This document shows positions 48,269-55,763 of a DNA stretch of 64,000 nt, piece by piece; positions within the stretch are counted from its first letter, which is position 1, and each line of letters begins with the position of its first letter. The notes under the pieces are model-generated. The model did no database searches, was not told the origin of the DNA, and was given only the letters and a program-made list of their open reading frames with translations. The position numbers and the translations under genes are program-made. The DNA is from Ramlibacter alkalitolerans (GTDB lineage: Bacteria; Pseudomonadota; Gammaproteobacteria; Burkholderiales; Burkholderiaceae_C). The DNA lies in NCBI RefSeq assembly GCF_016722765.1, contig NZ_JAEQND010000001.1, forward strand, positions 124,001-188,000. The letters are read 5' to 3'.

Positions 48269-49159
48269 ATGGAAACACTCGACCGCCGCGACCCCATGCT
48301 GTGTTCCGGCCATGCCGCCTGCCCCGGCTGCATGGAAGCGCTCTCCGCCCGCCACGTGCTGGCCCGCATGGGCCCGGACACGATGGCGGTGATCCCGCCC
48401 TCCTGCATGGCGATCATCGCGGGCCCGCAGCCTTACAGCTCGCTGCGCATCCCGGTGTACCAGCCCACGCTGGAGGCCAGCGCCGCCGCCGCCTCGGGAC
48501 TGCGCCGCGCGCTCGATGCCCAGGGCCGCGGCCAGACGCAGGTGCTGGTGCTGGCCGGCGACGGCGGCACCTACGACATCGGCCTGCAATGCCTGTCGTC
48601 GGCGGCCGAGCGCAACGAGGACATGCTGTATGTGTGCCTGGACAACGAGGGCTACATGAACACGGGCGCCCAGAAGTCGTCCTCGACGCCGCATTTCGCC
48701 CGCACCAGTTCGACCCCGGAGGGCAAGCCCACGCGCAAGAAGAACCTGACCGGCATCATGGCGGCGCACGGCGTGCCGTACGCGGCAACCGCCAGCGTCG
48801 GCTTCCTGCCCGACATGCTGCGCAAGATCGAAAGGGCGAAGGCGATCCGCGGCTTCCGCATCCTCACGCTGCTGGTCCCGTGCATCGAAGGCTGGGGACT
48901 GGAGGACAGCGGCGGCATGGAGGCGGCACGGTATGCGGTGGAGTGCGGCGCGTTCCCGTTGTACGAGGTGGAGGATGGGACGCGGTATACGTTGAACTAT
49001 TCGCTGAGGCCGCGCCGCGTTGCGGAGTATCTTGCGTTGCAGAAGCGGTATCGGGGTTTGTCTGCTTCGGATGTTGACTCTTTGCAGTCGGAGGTGGATC
49101 AGGGGTGGGCGTGGTTGATGCGATTGATTCAGCCGGAGGATGTGCCGGCTCTGCCCTGA
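48269..49159 (+). CDS. padI: Phenylglyoxylate dehydrogenase, beta subunit
   Basis: 296 residues. Thiamine diphosphate site: LAGDGGTYDIGLQ to VCLDNEGYMNTG. Iron-sulfur cysteines: AACPGCMEAL, PPSCMA and LVPCIEGWG. It is the last gene of the eight-gene operon from korA. From about 48955 to the stop the codon choice changes sharply: T- and G-ending codons (GTT, TTG, GGT, TCT, GAT) replace the C-ending ones used elsewhere, while the frame and family end stay intact. Confidence 0.85.
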   Translation: METLDRRDPMLCSGHAACPGCMEALSARHVLARMGPDTMAVIPPSCMAIIAGPQPYSSLRIPVYQPTLEASAAAASGLRRALDAQGRGQTQVLVLAGDGGTYDIGLQCLSSAAERNEDMLYVCLDNEGYMNTGAQKSSSTPHFARTSSTPEGKPTRKKNLTGIMAAHGVPYAATASVGFLPDMLRKIERAKAIRGFRILTLLVPCIEGWGLEDSGGMEAARYAVECGAFPLYEVEDGTRYTLNYSLRPRRVAEYLALQKRYRGLSASDVDSLQSEVDQGWAWLMRLIQPEDVPALP

Positions 49160-49174
49160 TTCGTGTTCCGGGGG

Positions 49175-49451
49175 CGTCGCGGCAGGCGGTGCGCGGTGCG
49201 TGCCCGCGACGGTGTTCGGTCCGCGGCTTCGCGCGCGGACGACCCCGAAAGACCGGTCCCGCCGCCGCCCCGCACAACTCGCTGCGCGATTGCACGCGCG
49301 CGTGCAATCGCTACGCTCGAACAAGGCGCCGGGAGCTAGAAACATACGCGAGGCTCGGTTCGCTATCGCTCCGTAGCCTCGCTGCGGCGGCGGACCCGGT
49401 CTTTCGGGCTCCACCAACGCGGTCCCGCCCCGCGCACCGCCTGCCGCGACG
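49175..49451. repeat. Structured repeat element A (two head-to-head copies)
   Basis: A 277-base segment with perfect 22-base inverted ends (49175-49196 and 49430-49451, beginning CGTCGCGGCAGG). Inner words CCCGAAAGACCGG (49244-49256) and its complement (49396-49408) repeat the symmetry, and a perfect 26-base palindrome sits at 49286-49311. The right half is a diverged reversed copy of element B (49570-49726) and carries the same hairpin at 49348-49382. No gene is present. It resembles a MITE or a paired REP element. Confidence 0.75.
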
Positions 49452-49476
49452 TTCAGCCGTGAAGATCCTCCGCGCC

Positions 49477-49789
49477 GTCATTCCCGCGCAGGCGGGAACC
49501 CAGAGAGCGCGAAGCGCTGTGCGTCGAACTCCCGCCGGCTCTTGTCACGCCAACGACGACACGGCCGAACGTCGCGACGGCCGGCGCACGGTGCGGGACC
49601 GCGTTGGTGATGCCCGGAAAATCGGGCCTGCCGGCACAGCGAGGCTACACAGCGACAGCGATGTGAGCCTCGCGTACGTGGACATGCTCGCAACATCTGT
49701 TCGCCCGGAGAGCGGCCGGCGCGACGCACCCGGAAAACCAGAGAGCGCGCTCATTGCGCCCCCTGGATCCCCGCCTCCGCGAGGATGAC
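49477..49789. repeat. REP-like inverted pair enclosing element B
   Basis: Left arm 49477-49503 and right arm 49763-49789 are copies of the REP-like element seen at 38784-38871 and 58500-58588. There the arms are about 30 bases apart; here about 260 bases lie between them, mostly element B, as if it had inserted into the pair. Confidence 0.7.
49570..49726. repeat. Structured repeat element B
   Basis: 157 bases with 15-base inverted ends (CGTCGCG... at 49570 and its complement ending at 49726, two mismatches). It contains a GCCCG/CGGGC hairpin (about 49612-49627) and a larger hairpin at 49639-49673 with the 8-base stem GCGAGGCT/AGCCTCGC. Both are conserved in element A, where an inner 3-base pairing is changed on both sides. 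Confidence 0.7.
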
Positions 49790-49795
49790 GAAGAC

Positions 49796-50206
49796 TCAGC
49801 GCGGCTCCTGCCGCTCCACCAGCCGCAACATCGTCGCCACCGTGATCGAACTGAACGTGGCCCGCGCGATCTGGTCGACTTCGGTCAGCACCTGGCCGAT
49901 CGCGCGGTCCACCGGCGTGCCGGTCTCGGCGTGCTGGTGCGACACCGGCGAGAAATCCTCGAACAGCTGGATGATGTCCATCAAGGTCAGCCGCCGCACG
50001 TTGGCAGTGAAGCGATAGCCGCCGCCCACGCCGCGCACCGAGGCGACGACGCCGGCGCGCGCCAGCTCCGCGAGCACCTTCGCCAGGTGGTGCGCGGACA
50101 CGCCGTACTTCTCCGCGATTTCCGACGCAGGGATGTGCCGCTCGGGATCGGCCGCGAATTCCATGACGCTGTACAGCGCCAGCAGCGTGTTGACCTGCAG
50201 CTTCAT
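49796..50206 (-). CDS. Rrf2-family transcription regulator without cluster cysteines
   Basis: 136 residues. The winged-helix DNA-binding part is clear: HIPASEIAEKYGVSAHHLAKVLAELARAGVV, then SVRGVGGGYRF. Rrf2 relatives such as IscR and NsrR hold a [2Fe-2S] or [4Fe-4S] cluster with three cysteines near residues 90-105; this protein has no cysteine at all, so it must sense something else (a histidine pair SHQH is in that region). It is the second gene of a leftward pair with the acetyltransferase, overlapping by 4 bases, and stands between the kor/pad and liv/pad operons, which makes it a candidate local regulator. Confidence 0.82.
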   Translation of the reverse strand: MKLQVNTLLALYSVMEFAADPERHIPASEIAEKYGVSAHHLAKVLAELARAGVVASVRGVGGGYRFTANVRRLTLMDIIQLFEDFSPVSHQHAETGTPVDRAIGQVLTEVDQIARATFSSITVATMLRLVERQEPR

Positions 50207-50739
50207 GCACGCCCCTTCGGAGCCGCCGCCGGCAAGTCGAGTTCCAGCGGAATGATGGGCGCCGCCATCATCCCCTGGCTGCGGAAGAACGAGAGCACCA
50301 GCGTGTTCTCGCGCGACAGCATGGTGCGCAGCTTGCGCACGCCCGCTGCCCGCAGCGCATCGCAGAAGGACGTCATCAGCCGCGAGCCGATGCCGGCCAC
50401 CCGCGCGGGCTGCGCGATGTTGATCGCGAACAGCCAGCCGCAGGGCGGCGAGCCGAACTCCCAGTCGCGTACCTCGCCGATCACGAAGCCGACGATCTCG
50501 CTGCCCGTCACGGCGACGAGGAACCAGCTCTGCTCGCCGCGCACCGCCCGGCCGTAGCGCTTGTACACGCGCTCCCAGTAGTCGCGCTTCTCCAGGCCCG
50601 TTTCCTGCGCGTCGAGGGCGATCACCTGGTCGAGGTCGCCGCGGCGCACGGGACGCACGGTGACGGCGCCGGAGGTCGGCGGAATGGCGGGCCGCGGTCG
50701 GCGGACCGAGGGTAAGCGCGGGGTAGGTGCGGTTGTCAA
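50203..50739 (-). CDS. GNAT-family N-acetyltransferase
   Basis: 178 residues if the TTG at 50739 is used; a GTG about 27 codons later (in AVTVRPVRRGD) may be the true start, because the GNAT fold begins there and the TTG is part of a promoter-like TTGACA. The acetyl-CoA loop is RVAGIGSRLMTSFCDALRAAG, and the C-terminal ENTLVLSFFRSQGM fits the family. It acetylates an amine on a protein or small molecule; the target is unknown. It is translationally coupled to the Rrf2 regulator and divergent from the importer operon. Confidence 0.72.
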   Translation of the reverse strand: MTTAPTPRLPSVRRPRPAIPPTSGAVTVRPVRRGDLDQVIALDAQETGLEKRDYWERVYKRYGRAVRGEQSWFLVAVTGSEIVGFVIGEVRDWEFGSPPCGWLFAINIAQPARVAGIGSRLMTSFCDALRAAGVRKLRTMLSRENTLVLSFFRSQGMMAAPIIPLELDLPAAAPKGRA

Positions 50740-50741
50740 GC

Positions 50742-50755
50742 TTGTGTCAGATCAA
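50742..50755. promoter_or_regulatory. Weak FNR-like box upstream of the liv/pad operon
   Basis: TTGTGTCAGATCAA has a perfect right half (ATCAA) and a left half with two mismatches to TTGAT. A CACAAT at 50777-50782 could be the -10 and would put the start near 50790, about 41.5 bases from the box centre. The operon start codon is at 50833. Confidence 0.4.
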
Positions 50756-50832
50756 TGAATTCCGGCATCAGGCTACCACAATGGCCCGAACCCCTGCCAC
50801 CTGACGAGCCGGGCGTACACAGGAGACAAACC

Positions 50833-51996
50833 ATGGGCTATTCCTCGTTCATGCGGGCCGCGGCCGTGCGGCTTCCTGCCACGGCGCTGGCACTCGCCAC
50901 GCTCGCCGGCGGCGCGCAGGCACAGGAGGCGATCCGCATCGGCGCCTTCCTCTCCGTGACCGGCCCCGCCGCCTTCCTGGGCGACCCGGAACTCAAGACG
51001 CTCGAGATGTACGTGGAGCGCATCAACGCCGAAGGCGGCATCCTCGGCCGCAAGGTGCAGCTCGTCTCCTACGACGACGCCGGCGACGCCGAGAAGGCGC
51101 GTACCTTCGCCAAGCGCCTGATCGAGCAGGACAAGGTCGACGTGATCGTCGGCGGCTCCACGACCGGCACCACCATGGCCGCCGTGCCGCTGGCGGAGCA
51201 GTCCGGCACGCCCTTCATCTCGCTGGCCGGCGCCGTGCCGATCGTCGAGCCGCCCAAGAAGTGGGTGTTCAAGACGCCGCACACCGACCGCATGGCCTGC
51301 GAGAAGATCTTCGCCGACACGCAGTCGCGCAAGCTCACGAAGGTGGCGCTGATCTCCGGCAGCGGCGGCTTCGACAAGTCGATGCGCGGCGAGTGCGTGA
51401 AGGTCGCCTCCAAGTACGGCGTGGAGCTGGTGGCCGACGAGACCTACGGCGCCAACGACACCGACATGACCGCGCAGCTCACCAAGATCAAGGGCAGCGG
51501 CGCGCAGGCGGTGCTCAACGCCGGCTTCGGCCAGGGCCCGGCGATCGTCACGCGCAACTACCGGCAGGTCGGCCTCACGCTGCCGCTGTACCAGTCGCAC
51601 GGCGTCGCCTCGCGCGAGTTCATCAAGCTGGCCGGGGCCGCCGCCGAAGGCGTGCGCCTGCCCGCCGCGGCGCTGCTGGTGTCGGACATCCTGCCGGGCA
51701 ACGATCCGCAGAAGCCGGTGGTGAGCAGCTACCGCAAGAACTACGAGGACAGGTTCAAGAGCGAGGTCTCCGCCTTCGGCGGCCATGCCTACGACGGCCT
51801 GATGCTCGCCATCGGCGCGATGAAGACGGCCCACTCCACCGACAAGGGCAAGGTGCGCGACGCGCTGGAAGCCACGCGCGGCTATGTCGGCACCGGCGGT
51901 GTCGTCAACATGAGCGCGAACGACCACATGGGCCTGGACCTCACCGCCTTCCGCATGCTGGAGGTGAAGGACGGCAAGTGGTCGCTGGCCCGGTAA
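50833..51996 (+). CDS. ABC importer substrate-binding protein, branched-chain/aromatic acid type
   Basis: 387 residues. A signal peptide (about 1-30, ending GGAQAQ) exports it to the periplasm. The type I binding fold begins IRIGAFLSVTGPAAFLGDPELKTLEMYVERIN, the usual opening of LivK-like proteins. In operons for aromatic degradation such proteins often bind aromatic acids rather than leucine; the pad and hcr genes downstream make phenylacetate or hydroxybenzoate-type acids likely ligands. The ATG at 50833 follows AGGAGACAAACC. It heads a unit that runs at least to hcrA. Confidence 0.88.
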   Translation: MGYSSFMRAAAVRLPATALALATLAGGAQAQEAIRIGAFLSVTGPAAFLGDPELKTLEMYVERINAEGGILGRKVQLVSYDDAGDAEKARTFAKRLIEQDKVDVIVGGSTTGTTMAAVPLAEQSGTPFISLAGAVPIVEPPKKWVFKTPHTDRMACEKIFADTQSRKLTKVALISGSGGFDKSMRGECVKVASKYGVELVADETYGANDTDMTAQLTKIKGSGAQAVLNAGFGQGPAIVTRNYRQVGLTLPLYQSHGVASREFIKLAGAAAEGVRLPAAALLVSDILPGNDPQKPVVSSYRKNYEDRFKSEVSAFGGHAYDGLMLAIGAMKTAHSTDKGKVRDALEATRGYVGTGGVVNMSANDHMGLDLTAFRMLEVKDGKWSLAR

Positions 51997-52024
51997 GCCG
52001 AAGCTCGGACCGGTAGCAACAGCC

Positions 52025-52900
52025 ATGAGCGGGGCCTGGCTCCAGTTCATCGCCAGCGGCCTGACCGCAGGCGCCATCTACGCCCTCGTCGCGCTGGGCT
52101 TCACCATCGTGTTCAACGCCAGCGGCGCCATCAACTTCGCGCAGGGCGAGTTCGTGATGGTGGGCGGCATGAGCGCCGCCAGCCTGGTCGCCGCGGGCGT
52201 CTCTCTGCCGCTCGCGATCCTGCTGGCGGTTGCCGCCGCCATCGTGGTGGCCCTGGTCATCGAGCGCGTCGCCATCGCACCGGCGCGCCACGCCGGGACC
52301 GTCACGCTGATCATCATCACCATCGGCGTGTCGCTGTTCCTGCGCGGGCTGGCGCAGCTGGTGTGGGGCAAGGGCGTGTTCCGGCTGCCGGCCTTCTCGG
52401 GCGAGGAGCCGATCGCCTTCGGCGGCGCCACGCTGCTGCCGCAGAGCCTCTGGGTGCTCGCCGGCGCCACGCTGGCGGTGCTCGCCCTGCGCTTCTTCTA
52501 CGGCCGCACGCTGGCGGGCAAGGCGATGCTGGCCACGTCCTACAACCGCCTCGCGGCGCAGCTGGTGGGCATCAACACGCGCGCCGTGCTGTTCGCCAGC
52601 TTCGGCCTGGCGGCCCTGCTCGGCGCCGTGGGCGGCGTGCTGATCGCGCCGATCGCCTTCACTTCCTACGACGCCGGCATCATGCTGGGCCTCAAGGGTT
52701 TCGCCGCCGCCATGCTGGGTGGCCTGGGCAGTTTTCCCGGCGCCGTCCTGGGCGGTCTCGTGCTCGGACTGCTCGAAGGCCTCGGCGCCGGGTTCCTGTC
52801 GTCCGCGTACAAGGACGCGATCGCCTTCGTGGCGATCCTCGCCGTCCTCTTCTTCTTCCCGGGAGGCTTCCTTGGTGCCCGCAGCAGCGACCGCGTCTGA
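52025..52900 (+). CDS. ABC importer permease, LivH type
   Basis: 291 residues, about eight membrane helices. Conserved regions: GLTAGAIYALVALGFTIVFNASGAINFAQGEF near the N-terminus (in parts) and GLKGFAAAMLGGLGSFPGAVLGGL near the end. It forms half of the membrane channel with the LivM-type permease, whose gene it overlaps by 26 bases. Confidence 0.88.
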   Translation: MSGAWLQFIASGLTAGAIYALVALGFTIVFNASGAINFAQGEFVMVGGMSAASLVAAGVSLPLAILLAVAAAIVVALVIERVAIAPARHAGTVTLIIITIGVSLFLRGLAQLVWGKGVFRLPAFSGEEPIAFGGATLLPQSLWVLAGATLAVLALRFFYGRTLAGKAMLATSYNRLAAQLVGINTRAVLFASFGLAALLGAVGGVLIAPIAFTSYDAGIMLGLKGFAAAMLGGLGSFPGAVLGGLVLGLLEGLGAGFLSSAYKDAIAFVAILAVLFFFPGGFLGARSSDRV

Positions 52901-53861
52901 GCCGTCCCTCCCGTCGCGCGGCTGGCTGGCCCGCCCGCGCAGCGGCGGCACGCTGCTGCTGGCTGCCTTCGTGGCGCTGGCACCGCTGGCGCTGCCGAAC
53001 AACTATGCCTACGAGATCGCGATCCAGATCGCGCTCAACGCGGTGGTGTGCATCGGGCTGAACCTCCTGATCGGCTATGCCGGCCAGATCAGCCTCGGGC
53101 ACGCCGGCTTCTTCGCCCTGGGCGGCTATGCGAGTGCGATCCTCGCGACGCGCTATGGCGTGCCGGTGTGGCTGTCGCTGCCGGGCGCCTGCGCCGCCGT
53201 CGGCGCCCTGGCCTACCTGCTGGGCCGGCCCACGCTGCGCCTGAAGGGCCATCCGCTCGCCATGGCCACGCTGGGCCTGGGCGTGATCATCTCGATCGCG
53301 ATCACCACCGAGGACCAATGGACCGGCGGGCCGGACGGCATGCAGGTGCCGCCCCTGGTGCTGTTCGGGCTGGCGCTGCAGGGCGAGCGCGCCTGGTACT
53401 GGATCACGGGGGCGCTGCTGGTCGCCACGGTGTGGCTGGCGCTGAACCTGATCGACTCGCCCAACGGCCGCGCGCTGCGCGCCCTGCACGGATCGGAAGT
53501 CGCGGCGCGCACGCTCGGCATCGACTGCACCCGCGTCAAGCTGCAGGTGTTCACGCTTTCCGCGGTGCTGGCGGCGCTGGCGGGGGCGCTGACCGCGCAC
53601 TACGCCGGCTTCATCACGCCGGCCAAGGCCTCGTTCCTGCATTCGGTCGAACTGGTGATCATGGTCGTCTTCGGCGGCATGGCCTCGGTGTTCGGCGCCG
53701 TGGTGGGGGCGGCGGTCATGACGCTGCTGCCGCAACTGCTCACCGTGCTGAAGGACTACGAGATGATGGTCTTCGGCGCGGTGCTGGTCGCCACCATGGT
53801 GCTGTTCCCGCAGGGGCTGGTGCCCACGCTCGCGCGCTGGTGGCGGTGGAGGATGCAATGA
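52875..53861 (+). CDS. ABC importer permease, LivM type
   Basis: 328 residues from the GTG at 52875, chosen because GGGAGG lies 8 bases before it inside livH; a TTG one codon earlier is possible. Conserved regions: NLLIGYAGQISLGHAGFFALGGY and VVFGGMASVFGAVVGAA. It pairs with the LivH-type permease. Its stop overlaps the first ATPase gene by 4 bases. Confidence 0.86.
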   Translation: MPAAATASEPSLPSRGWLARPRSGGTLLLAAFVALAPLALPNNYAYEIAIQIALNAVVCIGLNLLIGYAGQISLGHAGFFALGGYASAILATRYGVPVWLSLPGACAAVGALAYLLGRPTLRLKGHPLAMATLGLGVIISIAITTEDQWTGGPDGMQVPPLVLFGLALQGERAWYWITGALLVATVWLALNLIDSPNGRALRALHGSEVAARTLGIDCTRVKLQVFTLSAVLAALAGALTAHYAGFITPAKASFLHSVELVIMVVFGGMASVFGAVVGAAVMTLLPQLLTVLKDYEMMVFGAVLVATMVLFPQGLVPTLARWWRWRMQ

Positions 53862-54655
53862 CCCTTCTTGCAGTCCGCGGCCTCACCAAGTCCTTCGGTG
53901 GCGTGAAGGCGATCACCGACCTCGACCTGCGCATCGCGCGCGGGGCCGTGCACTCAATCATCGGTCCCAACGGCGCCGGCAAGACCAGCCTGATCAACAT
54001 GCTCAGCGGCATCTACCGGCCCGACGCCGGCAGCATCGCGCTGGACGGCGTGGATCTCGCCGGCCAGCCCGCGCACCGCTTCGCCGCCGCCGGCATCGGC
54101 CGCACCTTCCAGAACCTGCAGGTGTTCTTCAACATGACGGCGCTGGAGAACGTCATGGCCGGGCGCCACCTGCGCGAGCGGCATTCGCTGGCCGCCGCCC
54201 TGCTGCGCACGCGCGCACTGCAGCGCGCCGAAGCCGAATCGCGCCAGTTCGCCCGCGATCTGCTGCGGCTGGTCGGCCTGTGCGGCCAGGAGGACACGCG
54301 GGCGGACGCGATGGCCTACGGCGCACTGAAGCGCCTGGAGATCGCGCGCGCCCTTGCCGCCCAGCCGCGGCTGCTGCTGCTCGACGAACCGGCGGCCGGC
54401 CTCAACGCCACCGAAGCGCGCGAGATCGACGCGCTGATCCAGCGCCTGGCCCAGGGCGGCACGACCATCGTGCTGGTCGAACACAACATGGCGCTGGTGA
54501 TGGAGGTCTCGGACCACATCGTCGTGCTGGACCACGGACGCAAGCTGGCCGAGGGCACGCCGCAGGAGGTCTCGGCCCATCCCGGCGTGATCGAGGCTTA
54601 CCTGGGCAAGGCCGAAGTCGCGGACGAAGACGAGGCGGAGGCGGCGCATGCTTGA
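53858..54655 (+). CDS. ABC importer ATPase, LivG type
   Basis: 265 residues. Walker A GPNGAGKTS (about 39-47), a Q-loop region in FQNLQVFFNMTALENVM, a signature region in which the usual LSGG is replaced by MAYGALKRLEIARAL, Walker B LLLLDEPAAGLN, and the switch His in VEHNM. The YG-type signature is usual for LivG. It powers import with LivF. Confidence 0.9.
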   Translation: MTLLAVRGLTKSFGGVKAITDLDLRIARGAVHSIIGPNGAGKTSLINMLSGIYRPDAGSIALDGVDLAGQPAHRFAAAGIGRTFQNLQVFFNMTALENVMAGRHLRERHSLAAALLRTRALQRAEAESRQFARDLLRLVGLCGQEDTRADAMAYGALKRLEIARALAAQPRLLLLDEPAAGLNATEAREIDALIQRLAQGGTTIVLVEHNMALVMEVSDHIVVLDHGRKLAEGTPQEVSAHPGVIEAYLGKAEVADEDEAEAAHA

Positions 54656-55343
54656 AGTGAAGTCGCTCGCCAGCCGCTACGGCCGCATCCCCGCGCTGGC
54701 CGGCGTGACCCTGCACGTCCGGGCCGGCGAAATGGTCGCCATCGTCGGCGCCAACGGCGCCGGCAAGACGACGCTGCTGCGCACGCTCTCCGGCGTGCAG
54801 CCCCCCTGCGGCGGCAGCATCGTCTTCGAAGGCCAGGACCTGCTCAAGCTCCATGCGCGCCAGCGCGTGCAGGCCGGCATCATCCAGGTGCCCGAGGGGC
54901 GGCAGGTCTTCGCGCAGATGACGGTGGAAGACAACCTGCGCCTGGGCGCGTTCGCGCGCGGCAGCGCGCACCACCTCGACCCTGTCCTCGACCTCTTCCC
55001 GGTGCTGCGCGACAAGTTCCGCGAGCTGGCCGGCAATCTCTCCGGCGGCCAGCAGCAGATGCTGGCCATCGGCCGCGCGCTGATGGCGCGGCCGCGCCTG
55101 CTGCTGCTGGACGAGCCCGGCATGGGCCTGGCGCCGCGCCTGGTCGCCGAGATCTTCTCCCGCATCGCTGCCCTCGGGAAAGTGGGCACCACGATCCTGC
55201 TCGTCGACCAGAACGCCCGCGCCGCGCTCGGCGTGGCCAGCCGCGGCTACGTCATGGAGACGGGCCGGATCGTGCTGGAAGGCAGCGCCCGCGACCTGCT
55301 GCACGACCGCCAGGTGCAGCGCGCCTATCTCGGATCCGCCTGA
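54648..55343 (+). CDS. ABC importer ATPase, LivF type
   Basis: 231 residues. Walker A GANGAGKTT, signature LSGGQQQMLAIGRALM, Walker B LLLLDEPGMGLA, and a switch region VDQNARAALG in which the usual His is replaced by Gln, as in most LivF proteins. It overlaps livG by 8 bases and lies 12 bases before the thioesterase gene, so the importer and catabolic genes are probably one transcript. Confidence 0.9.
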   Translation: MLEVKSLASRYGRIPALAGVTLHVRAGEMVAIVGANGAGKTTLLRTLSGVQPPCGGSIVFEGQDLLKLHARQRVQAGIIQVPEGRQVFAQMTVEDNLRLGAFARGSAHHLDPVLDLFPVLRDKFRELAGNLSGGQQQMLAIGRALMARPRLLLLDEPGMGLAPRLVAEIFSRIAALGKVGTTILLVDQNARAALGVASRGYVMETGRIVLEGSARDLLHDRQVQRAYLGSA

Positions 55344-55355
55344 AAGAAGGAAACC

Positions 55356-55763
55356 ATGAAAGCCACCCTGCAAGCCGGCCTGAAGCACACCGCGAAGCTC
55401 GAAGTCACGCGCGACCGCACGATCGACTTCATGGGCGAGAAGGCCCGCGTCTACGCCACGCCCATGCTGGTGCGCGACATCGAAGTCGCCTGCCGCAACC
55501 TGCTGCTGCAGCACCTCGATGCCGCCGAGGACTCGGTGGGCACGCGGGTCGAGATCGACCACCTCGCCGCTTCCCTGCTCGGCATGCCGATCACGCTGGA
55601 GGTGGAGATCACGGCGGTCGCCAAGCGCGCCGTCACCTTCTCCATCATCGGCAGCGACGGCATCGACACGATCTGCCGCGCCGTGCACAACCGCTTCGTC
55701 GTCGACAAGGCCGCGACCGAGCAGCGCCTGGCCGAGAAGGCGAAGAAGGCGGGGCTGGCATGA
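55356..55763 (+). CDS. FlK-like hot-dog acyl-CoA thioesterase
   Basis: 135 residues. The chain resembles fluoroacetyl-CoA thioesterase FlK: YATPMLVRDIE, then SVGTRVEIDHLA and a hot-dog strand set. The candidate catalytic residues Thr35, Glu43 and His69 have the spacing (8 and 26) of the FlK triad Thr42/Glu50/His76. It should hydrolyse a CoA thioester. Its stop overlaps the padB start by 4 bases (ATGA), so it is made with the phenylacetyl-CoA oxidoreductase. A role in releasing CoA from phenylglyoxylyl-CoA, or in clearing dead-end CoA esters, is inferred. Confidence 0.8.
   Translation: MKATLQAGLKHTAKLEVTRDRTIDFMGEKARVYATPMLVRDIEVACRNLLLQHLDAAEDSVGTRVEIDHLAASLLGMPITLEVEITAVAKRAVTFSIIGSDGIDTICRAVHNRFVVDKAATEQRLAEKAKKAGLA

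Noticed and set aside
49478..49729. Small minus-strand open frame in the padI-Rrf2 gap
   Set aside because: It lies entirely over the repeat elements and has no family pattern.
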